From Saksenaea vasiformis B4078 (Eukaryota; Mucoromycota; Mucoromycetes; Mucorales; Saksenaeaceae), in the NCBI GenBank assembly GCA_000697055.1, contig JNDT01002306.1:1-64000 (forward strand): 64,000 bases of DNA, in the 5' to 3' direction. The translations under genes were made by a program, and so were the position numbers. This document shows, piece by piece, positions 24,180 through 35,157 of this stretch. Below the pieces are notes generated by a model. It made no database searches and was not told the DNA's origin. It saw only the letters and a list, made by a program, of their open reading frames with translations. The first letter of the stretch is position 1; each line of letters begins with the position of its first letter.

Positions 24180-24880
24180 CCCCAACGCTGCGTTGACAAG
24201 ATCCGAACGGATCGAACCAAGCTACTTGTAGAGGCGAAGTGCATGGACCATTCCGGCGGCTTGATTACGTAGCTGAACAGTGAATTGAGTGAACTGCGAC
24301 GAGCTGCAGACGGATTGACACCTGAAACATCTTTTAGGTCTGAAGGCTTGTATGCGTCTTTCAGTTCTGCGTTTTATTTAATAGTTGTTCATACAGTAGA
24401 TACTCTTGTAACGATATTCGATATAAGAATAATCTCGATACAGGAATACATTTTAGGGGAACGAATTTGGTGGACACTATATGCTATAAACTTCACTTGA
24501 AGAATTTTCTCGATGAAGGAATAGGTTTCCTGTTTACCGAGAGTATTCTTATACCGAGTATCTAATGTATTCTTAGGAGGCGGTCATTGCCCTGAATGAT
24601 GAGACCACTGATGTCAACCGTCGCAACTTAAAGGACAGGCAATCGCTTGTGCGATCTTTCGCAGAAACCACTACCGAAGGATCGACATCACTTCTATGGG
24701 GCCGTGGAACATGGTACCCGCCCAATGACGGCGATAGCATACCATCTGTTCCAAAGCACTTTGTAAAGTAACCTATATATCCGATGTATAACACCTTTTG
24801 ATTTACTGTAGTAGGTTTGCACTTTGGTGGTCGGTAAGAAGGACGACTTGTGAACGTGGAGTTCATCGCGTCATGAAACA
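24180..24880 (+). pseudogene. decayed copy of the unknown 10-exon gene
   Basis: This matches, at DNA and protein level, the last third of the gene at 26962-29101. Parallel segments: gatcgaaccaagctacttgtagaggcgaag versus gacaggacaaaattacttgtggaagccaag; ELRRAADGL versus ELRQAADGL; EAVIALNDETTDVNR versus EMVVALHDEAVDAEC; and RGTWYPPNDGDSIPSVPKHF versus RGTWFPPTTCESIPPIPKLF. The end of the copy keeps a splice-like gtaacc and a final AAGGACGAC, parallel to the intact gene. Internal deletions, stops and a MITE insertion (24394-24567) leave no usable frame. The 5' two thirds were not found upstream. Confidence 0.75.
24394..24567. mobile_element. 174-bp TA-flanked MITE, pogo/Tc1-like ends
   Basis: The ends form an imperfect inverted repeat: cagtagatactc at the left and gagtatctaatg at the right (its complement is cattagatactc), followed inward by related tcgatataagaat / ataagaatactctcg. 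A TA dinucleotide flanks each end as expected for the target duplication of the Tc1/mariner/pogo superfamily. The CAGTAGA..CTC end resembles pogo/Tigger termini. There is no coding capacity. It interrupts the decayed gene copy. Confidence 0.7.
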
Positions 24881-25428
24881 GGAACTGCCATCCACTCTTC
24901 CACTATGAATAACCAACGATCGGGTTACTTAACTCGTTTAATCGACTACCTCTATGGGCAGATTTATTACATTCTAACAAAAAGATGTATCTGAAATTTT
25001 CTTTTTTTCGCAAGTAAATTTGATATGGGCTAAATAGCAGACGTTGCAGATGAGGTAGCGGAGATACTGTTAGAAATTTCTTACCCTGGTCAGAGAGTAT
25101 ATAAATGCTTCTTGTATACTTCTGGACATGGAGAAGTACCGCCAGTTCCGATAAAAGCCATTAGGATATGTAATTCCCGTAAAAATAAAACTATTCGGAT
25201 ACAAGATCGTATTTACATCATCTCTTTAAATAGCTTTACTCAAAACGTCTCAAGACCTGTGACCCATTCGAGAGTAGAGAAACGCGACGAGACAGTCTTA
25301 ATCAGAAGAAAACACCTGACGAAACTTGACACATTTCACGGCAGGTAATAGCATATCGAAAGTGGCCGACATCCTTCTGTGCGAATAGATCTTTCCAGAA
25401 TTATTTCGTAACCATATACATTTGCTAT
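24881..25428. other. accessory island, unpatterned DNA
   Basis: No gene recognised. It includes a TATA-like agtatataaatgc at about 25097-25110 and short frames without domains. Confidence 0.4.
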
Positions 25429-25696
25429 CGTTTCTAACATGGCTTATCTCGGTCTTGAATTTTTGAACAGTAAACAGTGCATCCATCAAAATGGTCATGA
25501 GGAAACCCCATCGCCGAATCAGGACCTCCGCCGCCTTGATCACCAGCAGCATGGTGAAATCAAGAAACCATAGATGGATAGCACTCTCAAGAGATGAACT
25601 CCAACGACTATGACTGGGACTATGAACTGTCGAATTGTACGATACAATTCCAAGGTCCTGAGCATTGCCAGGCTGCTGCTGCACTGGAACAGTCCA
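25429..25696. repeat. direct repeat copy 1 (268 bp, period about 355)
   Basis: This begins cgtttctaacatggctta and ends ctggaacagtcca. It is about 97% identical to copy 2 at 25783-26051, with offset 354-355. It is open on the minus str as part of a 145-codon frame (25298-25735) and has a plus-strand frame MNSNDYDWDYELSNCTIQFQ continuing into GPEHCQAAAALEQS. No family was recognised on either strand. Confidence 0.85.
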
Positions 25697-25782
25697 CAGA
25701 CGTACACCGAGAACCAGCGGCACGTTTCTGTGCAAACAAGACTAGAGGAAAAATTAATTAGCAATCACGAGCATTTCGCTGC

Positions 25783-26051
25783 CGTTTCTAACATGGCTTA
25801 CCTCGGTCTTGAATTTTTGAACAGTAAACAGTGCATCCATCAAAATGGTCATGGGGGAAACCCCATCGCCGAATCAGGACCTCCGCCGCCTTGATCACCA
25901 GCAGCATAGTGAAATCAAGAAACCATAGATGGATAGCACTCTCAAGAGATGAACTCCAACGACTATGACTGGGACTATGAACTGTCGAATTGTACGATAC
26001 AATTCCAAGGTCCTGAGCATTGCCAGGCTGCTGCTGCACTGGAACAGTCCA
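25783..26051. repeat. direct repeat copy 2 (period about 355)
   Basis: This is the second copy of the unit at 25429-25696; one extra G (atggtcatgggggaa) and a few substitutions separate them. Flanks are also weakly alike (ctagaggaaaaattaatt before copy 2; ctaggaaattaatt after it), so an old tandem array of about 355-bp units is likely. Confidence 0.85.
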
Positions 26052-26961
26052 TATAACTCCCGTTAGAGTCGGTGGCATTGCTCTGTAAGAGAAAATCTAG
26101 GAAATTAATTCACAGCTATAAATATTTTGCACCCTTGCCCACCTAATTTACTTTAAGAGTGAGATGATCAGATATTCATCAATATAGTAATTGTGAGCAG
26201 GGACTCATCGCCGAAGCGGAACAGACATCGCTTTGACCATTCGCAGCAGGTGAAGCGGACAATATCACACGACCTAGCGATGTGTTCTAGCAGTCACTAT
26301 GTCACCGTGCGGTGGTCTCAGCCTTTGCAGTGTTTTGATTGGCTTTCATGACAACTCTCTCAGCAGGGCTCTGTCTAGCACTGCCTTCATTCTGTTCATG
26401 GAAAGGAAAGATAATTTATTCTTCTGCATATTTCTAGCTAGATTGTGGCACATAGCACGTGTCATGGTCGCCATCTGTAGGCTTTTGCGTCAACTGAGAA
26501 GTCTTTTTGCGCTGGCCAATGGCACCAGCACTGAGCAACGCGAACGATTCCTCAGAATACAGCAAGTCGACCGCAACATAAGGTGCCAACAGGATGAGCA
26601 TGTGTTGTGCGCTAGAACTACCGCTATTACTGTGGAACTAGGGGATTGAATATAGTTTGATGAAGATGATGAAGCAAGAAATGAGCACTCTTTCGGGCAT
26701 TGTTAGGCCTTAGCTGTTCCTCTTTAGTGATAGCGTTATGAGTGGAACCGAAAGGAAAAGAATAAAAGAAATGAAAAGAACGGTGGTCTCTTTGCCTAGG
26801 AGATCAGTGATCAGGATCCAAAGAGAAGAAATGCGGAAGTACCGGAATTGGGGATCTGTGGCGCTAATGTTGCTGCGGGCAACACATACCGTTGTAATGT
26901 GACCAGCTAGCAACGCAAATAAATAAACAAGAAAAACCTACCTCATTGCGTTACTCTAAAC
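26052..26961. other. accessory island, no supported gene
   Basis: A 116-codon plus-strand frame at 26299-26649 is the longest here but shows no domain, no splice context and ordinary non-coding composition. The last 200 bp precede the unknown gene's ATG and are presumably its promoter. Confidence 0.4.
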
Positions 26962-29101
26962 ATGTCCACCAGCGATTCGAACTTCGATCCTTACCAGTTC
27001 TTGCAACAAAACCCCGATAAAAGTCCTGCTGCCTTTTTTGAAGCGGGAAATTACAGCGAGTGCCAACGTCCGCAAGCTGAAGAAGAGTATAAAGCTGCAT
27101 GTCATCGCTTGAGCAAGGAAAGACATGGTGGTCTCACGGATTGGGCACGCACTATGGTCGATGAAAACTTCTCGGTAACAATGAATTTTCGGAATATATC
27201 AGAAAAGCTAACGGTTATTTAAAAACGTTTTCAAGACGTTGAATAAGAGGAATGCCATTGAGTTTTGGCAGGCGTTGGCGTTGAAAGAAGCAAGCGCACA
27301 ACGCGTGGTTGAAGAACTGAAATTACATAACACGTTTGCCGTTGAAGAACTGAGATTACACAACACGTTTGCCGCCGATTTCACCCAGCAGCTACAGGAA
27401 GCGTCCTCTAGGAAGCGGCGACCATCAGGAGTAGTTGCGGAGTCGAGTAAAAGGGCCGCTGCGGCCGTCGACTGGGTAAATTTTTTTTTTGGCTGGAGCA
27501 GATCTCCCTGAGAAATATTTTCGTAACCATGGTATGAAAATATAGCAACTCAGACTTTATTAGATTGTTGAGCAGGACAATATTGTGATTCCGGAGTCAT
27601 CTTTCTCAGCTGGTACTATTATCAAAAGAGGCGCCGTTGCAGAAATGCAAACCTTTCACGATGCTTCTTCAGCAAAGCAATCTATGATTTGGTGCGTTTG
27701 CAGTATGATTATTGTACTATTGTATTAATACCTTTCCTATACCCAGCCTAGGATTAAATTCAATAATAGATATTTCCAATACCTTGCGAGATGGACAGAT
27801 CGATCTGTTTACGTCTGAACAATGGGCTGCAATAGAGGAGCAGTTTCGTCGCCAGCCTGAAGAACATCAACTTCAAGAGGAGTTGGATACTCTCCTTTCG
27901 AAACTGGAAAAGGTAACAAAGTGTCCCGTGAACGATTGAATTCATTCAATATTCGTAGATGGCGTCAAAAGATCTGAAGACAGCATTGCACTTTGCCAGA
28001 AAAATGGAGAATAAGCTCGAAGGGTCGGATGGCCTCTGTTTGGCTATGTACGCGCAAGTGTAAGTCAATTCAGGATTTGCTTAGCAAGTTAAGCTGATCA
28101 TGTACTGCCAGAATTGAGGTACTCTTGTACCATGACTACATGCTGGATTGCACACGAGTCGCTTTGTCCGAAATGGACTACGTGGTCAAGATTTGGGGAC
28201 CAATATTCGAGCGGCTTTTCCGAGGCACCCCACTTCGTTGCAAGTGGTGAGTTAGAATTTCGTGATAACCTTTGATCATTAAAGTCCATTGCTTGTCAGG
28301 GGTGAAACGGTTTGGGAAGAAAGCTCGTCCGCCAGAAGAGATGGCCATGGTTGTCAGACAGGATGTGGCTTCAAAGTCGACCTACGTGTAGTTTCGGACT
28401 TATTCGTATCTCGGCGGCGACAAGAGATTGATCGCTGCAACATTGAAGTTGTTCGTCCTGACGCTCCCCTGACAAAAATTCGAGCAGACAGGACAAAATT
28501 ACTTGTGGAAGCCAAGTGTATCCTTGACAACGTGGTTAGGAACGGGCTCGATGTCGAGGCGGCAAGCGTGCTGGTCACGCAGCTAAGTGGTAAATCGAAT
28601 CGCAATTTTAGTATCTCAACCTCGGTGTTGTAGGTTTCCACGGCCAGGTCATAGAGCTTCGACAAGCTGCGGATGGGCTGTACGTTGCGCAGAACGTGCA
28701 TGCCCTGGAGATCCCGTGTTCGAAAAAAGAGCTGTGGAAGCTGCGTGACACACTGCAGGGACTATTATTTCTGAAGGTTTTCATCTGTTAGTCAGTACGT
28801 TACTTAACAGCTGCTTATATTTTTAGGAGATGGTCGTTGCTTTGCACGATGAGGCAGTCGATGCGGAGTGCAAGAGCAACAACCGCAAGCGCTCGTTGGC
28901 GCGAGCTTTCGCGGAAAACCCGGTGTCTGTCAAGGCAGCGTCGCATGCCTGGATCCGTGGAACATGGTTCCCGCCCACAACCTGCGAAAGCATACCTCCC
29001 ATCCCAAAGCTGTTTATAAAGTAATATATCATCCGATCCGCAACCTCTGTCCTAGTTGACTACGCTAACTTTGCATTTTGATGATCAGGAAGGACGAATA
29101 A
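26962..29101 (+). CDS. unknown 10-exon protein, about 540 aa, repeated family
   Basis: I do not recognise this protein. Ten exons (26962-27174, 27236-27475, 27564-27691, 27747-27912, 27959-28059, 28112-28246, 28300-28589, 28634-28776, 28827-29020, 29089-29101) with canonical GT-AG introns of 44-88 nt keep one frame to a stop at 29099-29101. Order: a soluble head MSTSDSNFDPYQFLQQNPDK; a duplicated heptad-like ELKLHNTFAVEELRLHNTFA; a basic SSRKRRPSGVVAESSKR patch (possible nuclear signal); DLFTSEQWAAIEEQFRRQ; then the most conserved-looking core LSEMDYVVKIWGPIFERLFR with RCKWGETVW; a helix KIRADRTKLLVEAKCILDNV; ELRQAADGLYVAQNV; and WIRGTWFPPTTCESIPPIPK, ending KKDE. No membrane segment is visible. 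A decayed copy lies 2.5 kb upstream, so it belongs to a family that duplicates. A lineage-specific or selfish-element-linked family is possible; function unknown. Confidence 0.75.
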
Positions 29102-29724
29102 TTGATGGATATTACAAGACTTAAAAGGCCATATAAGCGGTACTGTGCCATTTAAAAAAGCTAACAAGCTTGTACTTATTTATCATCTGCATCCATTCTA
29201 TTCGTCTGGTCAAGCAATTAGGTTTGTGTCTAGGTCTCATTCTTCCGCAGACGCTCGGTTGACATCGTATCATGTATTAGCTCATGGTACACACTTCTTG
29301 TATCCTATGTGACTAAATGGTTGTACTCATTTCTAACTTATTGAATCTTTCGATAAAGCGCTTGTCTGGCGACTATTTCTGGTTAAAAAAAAAAGGAAGG
29401 AAGGAAGGAAGAAAAAGGAAGGGACCCCTCAGGATCCTGAGGTTATAACAACAGCTCTTTAGTAACAGAATCTATACGCATCAAGGAACTATGTACTAAA
29501 AGTAGCACAGATGATATGCGGTTATTTTATGCGTTGGCCAGCTTACACAGATTGTCAGAACTTTCGATATACATCATGGACGCTCTTCCACTGCTCTTTC
29601 TCATGTATACCGAATGTAAACCTTCCGACCTTAGAGAACGAGCAATAGACTTGCAGAAATACGTGTTGTGTGTTTGAGCGAGCTCCACAAACGTCAACGG
29701 AATATCGCCATAATTCATCATAAT
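29102..29724. other. accessory island, simple repeats
   Basis: No gene recognised. It contains a GGAA repeat (about 29395-29425). Possible outer parts of the transposon relic described next could not be defined. Confidence 0.4.
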
Positions 29725-30050
29725 AAAGCTGCGACTATGTCACTTGAATATATCTCAGTCATCACTCATAATCATAATCTCGAGCTTTTTGGCAGAAGAA
29801 AGAGCCATGATTTATGGAATAAGGCAGGCAGGAATGTCTTACATTACCGTCACAGACGCCAGAATATTCAACTGTCCAGTAAATCTTAAAATCTTGCTTA
29901 GGTACCAGAAGAGCAACATAAAGGATGGATATCCGTCCCAAGAAGAAAATGGGCTGTATCACACGAACGATGGAGTCCAGATCTGAACCCGATAAGAATC
30001 CTTGGCATGAGTTCAAGCGCCGTTGCTACGCTGGAAACTTCGAGTAAGTT
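29725..30050 (+). pseudogene. broken Tc1/mariner transposase
   Basis: Two transposase pieces can be read on the plus strand. A helix-turn-helix start, AEERAMIYGIRQAGMSY (about 29795-29845), matches the N-terminal DNA-binding domain of Tc1/mariner transposases. About 130 bp further on comes WSPDLNPI (29971-29994), the signature preceding the last catalytic acid; NPWHEFKRRC follows in a different frame, so a 1-nt frameshift separates the halves of the motif. Most of the catalytic domain between the two pieces is missing. No terminal repeats were found. It is a dead relic. Confidence 0.75.
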
Positions 30051-31278
30051 CGTTCTTAGGTAGACTTCAGCGATATGACAGAAGCGGCGATAAGAAAATA
30101 AGAATGAATAGAAGTTCAGTTCAAATGATAGTTTGGTTTCGTGGAATCTAGTTCGTTGTTAGTGAGCACCAGGTGTAGATTTGAGTCGGACACCAAGACT
30201 TGGAGTATTTATCAATGAAGATAAATAAAAGAAAAGAAAAGAAAAGAGGTTATCGATAAAGACAAGATCGGTAGAGTTCCTATTTGATAAAAGAATCTGA
30301 CCGTTAGTTAAATCGTTTGTATGATTACCTATGATCTCGTGTTGGATCTGTCAAATGTAGGTATCAAATAGAGATAAAAATGGTATTCTTCGAGTGATCA
30401 GGGAATTGGATCAGAAGAAATAAAAGCGAAGATAAAATTCAGAAAAAAAGGAAGAAAAAAAAAGAATCAATGGATTCCAGCTAACGGTGGTTTCTTGATA
30501 TTGTACTTTATATTCCTAGTATCAGGATATGCGAATTTTGCTCAGATGTACAAACACTTTACATCTTGACGGTGTGTTGTCCAGAGTGATTGGATAAGAC
30601 CATTATCTATTATTTCCACCGTGGGCTTCCTGCGTTGTTGTCAATCGGCACCATTTTGTTTTGTTATCTTTGCGGTGCAGTTTTGGGATCAAGTCCTAGT
30701 ATAGAACATAGCAGCACAAAGCTGCTGTAAGCTGATCTTAAAGCAATTGGGACGTCAGTAGTATTTTTTTCAACATAGCTCGGAGAGCAAGCACTTGTAG
30801 ACGATGAAAAAAAAAAAAAAAAACAAAAATCGATTCCTTTAGAAACCGTGTTCCTGTGGGTCAGGTCCTTTTTTTCCTTGAAGAGACGAGACCCATTTAG
30901 ATGAGAAACTTTTATTAAGCTCATTCCGAATGAATTATTATTATTCCGCATTAGAAAAACTTACTGCAGTGGCACTGGTCTACATGCTTTAAAAACGAGC
31001 GAGAGCTTCGACTACTGTAGTAATTTCGGATACTAGACTCATTTTCGATGCCATGACTAGAACGGCTTGCTCATGAAAATTGCTCCCGCTCAGAATATTC
31101 GTTCCTTAGGCTGCCTGATCCAAGTCTTCAAAAAGACAGTAGAAGGAAGTAAGTATAATGCTGCAGCGTCGACATCGGTGCGGACTTTTTGAATTCCGGC
31201 ATACCCTCTCTTTTTCATCAGACGCCCTGTGCCATTTTCCTTTTTCTTTTCTTTCACGTAAATAAAAAAAAAAAAGGC
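30051..31278. other. gene-free stretch upstream of MGM1
   Basis: No supported gene. It contains aaaagaaaag tracts near 30225-30245, A-runs at about 30806-30824, and the MGM1 promoter at its 3' end. Confidence 0.4.
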
Positions 31279-34200
31279 ATGAGTACCCAAGTACTGTACG
31301 GGCAACGTACTTTGGTACGATTACCACGACTAAGTCGACGTCCATTTGTACCATTGCGATCACCGACCCAAGCACCTCGAGCCTACCATCAATTGATACA
31401 AAGCGCACCGCTTCTGCATCATTCGGGACGTGTCCGTGCTTTTTCTCATGTCGCGCCATTGACTCTGCATAGTCAGGTCAGAACGATCAAGTTCTGGGGT
31501 GCTGTTCCTCGTCTGGCCGTTTCAGCTGTCCGTCTGCCAGCTATCCTTGCAGGGACGACAGCTGCGGGCGTCACATTGGCAAACAATAAACTGCAAGGTA
31601 AATGCACAATGCATGAACTGACAGTTTATGTGTTCATGACCACTGTTAGATTGGACGGAGAAAGGAAGCAAGCTGGTACGTGATGGCGTCCATGAGGTAC
31701 AACAGTTTCTCGATCAAGTACAAGCGACAGCGGACAAGATAGACATTGCCATTCCTGAATTTCACCTTCGTATACCCACTGCACTAAAAGAATTCCTAGC
31801 GACTGCTAGTGGAACCAAACCGAAGCCTACAACGACGCATACGTTTAAGGAATCTCAGGAAACGATAGAAAAGGTGGAGAAAGATACAAAACAGGGAGGA
31901 GGAGGGGGTGGTGAGGACCCTGACCCAGCTGCTGTCGCGGCTGCCGCCGCCGCTGTTGCAGTAACGCTTGCGTCGGATGGCGACGAAAAGAAAAGAAAGG
32001 ACACCAGTATTTCGGCTCATGACGAACAACTGATGATGCTCACGAAGAAGCTCATTGAGATCCGAAGTATTCTCATGTCTATCGATCATAATGAGACCCT
32101 TAAATTACCGAGTATCGTGGTGATTGGCTCACAGAGTTCTGGAAAGAGTTCTGTGCTCGAAGCAATTGTCGGCCATGAATTTCTACCAAAGTAAGTGAGG
32201 AATAGGAAAAGAGTTGAGCAAGACTGATGACGAATAACAACAACAACAAACAACAATAGAGGTTCCAACATGGTGACACGACGACCGATCGAATTGACGT
32301 TGATTCATACACCTGGTGAAGTGGAAGAGTATGGCGAATTTCCTGAACTGGGTTTAGGAAAGATGCATGATTTTAAAAAGATTCAAAAAACGCTTGTGGA
32401 TATGAATTTGGCTGTTTCTGAAGAGGAGTGCGTTTCAGAAAAGCCGATTGAACTTCGCGTCTACTCTCCCAACGTGCCTGACCTAACGTTGATCGATCTC
32501 CCCGGTTATATCCAAATCTCGAACAAAAACCAGCCCTTGTCGTTAAAGACCAAGATCGAGGAGCTCTGTGAAAAGTATATTCGCGGACCGAACATCATTC
32601 TTGCCGTCTGTGCCGCCAATGTTGATTTGGCCAACTCCCCTGCGCTGCGCGCCAGCCGCAAGTGTGACCCACTCGGTTTGCGGACAATTGGCGTGATCAC
32701 CAAGATGGATCTGGTTTCACCCGATACAGGGGTTGCGATTCTGCAAAACGCGGATTATCCATTGCATCTGGGGTACATTGGTGTTGTATGCAAAGCACCA
32801 GACAACCCGGACGGCAACATGACAAATGCATTGATGAGAAACGAAGAGGCGTTTTTCCGACATCATTTTGTCTACAATCAACGAGATATCCAAGTGGGTA
32901 CAGCGACACTGCGACATAAACTGATGAATGTGCTTGAGCAAAGTATGGGCAAGTCGTTGTACAGTATTGTGGATGCTGTGCAACGAGAGCTGGAAGAGGC
33001 GCGTTACCAGTTCAACGTCCAGGTAAGGCAGCTGCAAAGAAAGTTCTAAAGTAACCTGGGCTCTGGTTTTAGTACAACAACCGCAAGATGACGGCGGAGT
33101 CCTATGTGGCGGAGACGATGGATTCGCTGAAACACAACTTTAAGGATCTTGCGAATAATTTTGGCAAACCGCAAGTCCGTCATGAAGTGCGGACGATGTT
33201 GGAACAACGTGTGTTAGATATCTGTGCTGAGCAGTACTGGATGGATCCTAAGATTGCCGAACTCCCCAAGAGCACAGTGGATGATATTTATTGGCTTTAC
33301 AAGATCGATCTAGCATCCGCAGCGCTCACCAAGAGTGGGATCGGTCGATCCACGACACAGCTTGTTGTGGATGTGTTATTGAGCAATATGGAGCGTCTTG
33401 CCAATGCAGAACCTTTTACATGCCATCCCGAAACAAGAAAACAAATCATGAATTTCACGAGCGAAATTTTGCGTACAAAATTCTTAACGACAAGTGAACA
33501 AGTAGAGAACACCATTAAACCATACAAGTATGAGGTACGAGAAAAAAGAAAGAAATGCTAGGTAACAGACAGGCGCCTGACCCTTTTTTTTTCTTTCTTT
33601 CTTAGGTGGAAGTGACAGAGATGGAGTGGGCGGATGGCGTGAAGCGTTCGGTTGCTTTATTGGAGAAGGAATTAGAGATGTGTGAGCAGGCGGCACAGGC
33701 GATTAAAAACCAGGTTGGGAAACGGAAGTTGAAGGGTGCCATCAATTATCTATTGGATACGGAGCGTGAGGATAGTCGGCGACAAGAGCGGGTGCGTCAG
33801 ATGGCTGAAGAAGGCTTTGGGTCACACGAAGAGGTGTTTTCGCCAGAGGATGAAGAGGAGGCGGTAAAACCATTCTACAATCCACGATTACTTGAAAAAG
33901 CCAAAGAAGCGTTGTTCCTACGTGATCGTGCCATGATCATCAAATACCGTATTGCAGCGCTTAAAAGCCGGCAGTGTAAATCAGCTGAGAACAAGCAGTA
34001 CTGCCCAGAAGCTTTCTTAAACGTGATCGCAGAGAAGCTGACTTATACGGTAAGGAAGTCGTAAGAGAAGGGATGACGATGGTTAGTTAATGTGGGGGAC
34101 TTTGTATCTAGGCGGTCATGTTTATACAAGTAGAGTTACTTAACGAGTTCTTTTTCCAATTTCCTCGAGAGGTGGATAATCGACTGGTTTACGAAATGAA

Positions 34201-34366
34201 CCGTAAACAGATTCAACAATTCGCGCGGGAAAACCCACCTATCCAAAAGCATTTGGATTTACAAGAACGCAAGACTAAATTGGAAGAAGTGATGGACAAA
34301 CTAAACTACCTTGTCAAAAGACAAGCCGACAGACAGGCACGATCTAAAGCGGGAGCCTATTCTTAA
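31279..34366 (+). CDS. MGM1: mitochondrial dynamin-like GTPase MGM1/OPA1
   Basis: Inner-membrane dynamin that fuses mitochondrial inner membranes and shapes cristae. Six exons (31279-31597, 31650-32190, 32260-33022, 33073-33534, 33606-34049, 34112-34366) give 927 codons. The N-terminus is Arg/Ser-rich without acids ([20 protein letters not shown]), a typical presequence, followed by a hydrophobic segment near [20 protein letters not shown] Gly/Ala-rich linker precedes the GTPase domain: P-loop [16 protein letters not shown] (around residue 265), switch [23 protein letters not shown], and [11 protein letters not shown]. The middle and effector regions end in a coiled-coil [20 protein letters not shown]. 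Length and order fit MGM1/Msp1. A short intron (52 nt) follows the presequence and membrane anchor. Confidence 0.95.
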
Positions 34367-35157
34367 ATTTGATATAACATTGTAAAACGCCATACCCCAC
34401 CCCTTTTTCCCATCTCTTGTTATAAAAAAGAAATGTATCATATAAGAAAATAGGGAAAATCTTACCAGGGTTAGGTTGAGGGGTTAAAAAAAAAAAGGAC
34501 TTAATGATCTTGTGAGCAAATATCATGGATGAAGCAGATAAGCCACGTGAATTTAGGATTTGTGTGCTAAGAGATGGTTCACACTTTAATTTTTTGAAAC
34601 ATTCGAGAACCTTTATGACGTGTAGGATTACGCTTGTGGCACCACTTTTTTTCTTTTATGAGAGTCATTAAGTGAAGTAACGGGAGTAACGATAACCGAT
34701 GATCTAAGAAAGAAAGAAAAATCGATAACAACGAAATCATAAGTCTTATGTTGTTACTCATACGATTCAATAGCCGATACTTGCGTCTTTTTTTTATTCT
34801 TCCGACACAAAGCTTTGAGTCTTGGCATAGGAAGAGATAGAGTCTACCACTAATGTATATTGACTGGAGACAGATTGATTCACTATAGAAACAGTAACCC
34901 GGGTGATCGTTCGGCTAAACAGGCAGCAAAAAAAAAAAACCACAAAAAGAATAATGTACAAAGTAGGAAAAATTTCCCAGGAATATAGTCAATTTCATAT
35001 TGGGAGTGATCCAATCACAGTAACAATAAATAAATATCAAAATCAGCGTAATCGCCTGGCTCTCTCTCTCTCTCTCTCTTTTTTCTTCACTCTCTTTTCT
35101 TTTTCCTCTTTCTTTCTTTCTTTCTTTATATTATTTCCCATTTTAACCTCTTTTAAA
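34367..35157. other. intergenic, MGM1 3' flank and kinase promoter
   Basis: No supported gene. A (CT)n tract with T-runs at 35060-35135 lies just upstream of the kinase ATG. A longer upstream in-frame start at 34903 would add a leader rich in translated CT repeats ([11 protein letters not shown]) and is not favoured. Confidence 0.5.

Noticed and set aside
28190..28250. Apparent 1-nt frameshift in the unknown gene around KIWGPIFERLF
   Set aside because: A second check using the opposite-strand reading (EYWSPNLDH) shows GGACCA, which keeps the frame. The shift was a counting slip, and the gene reads through.
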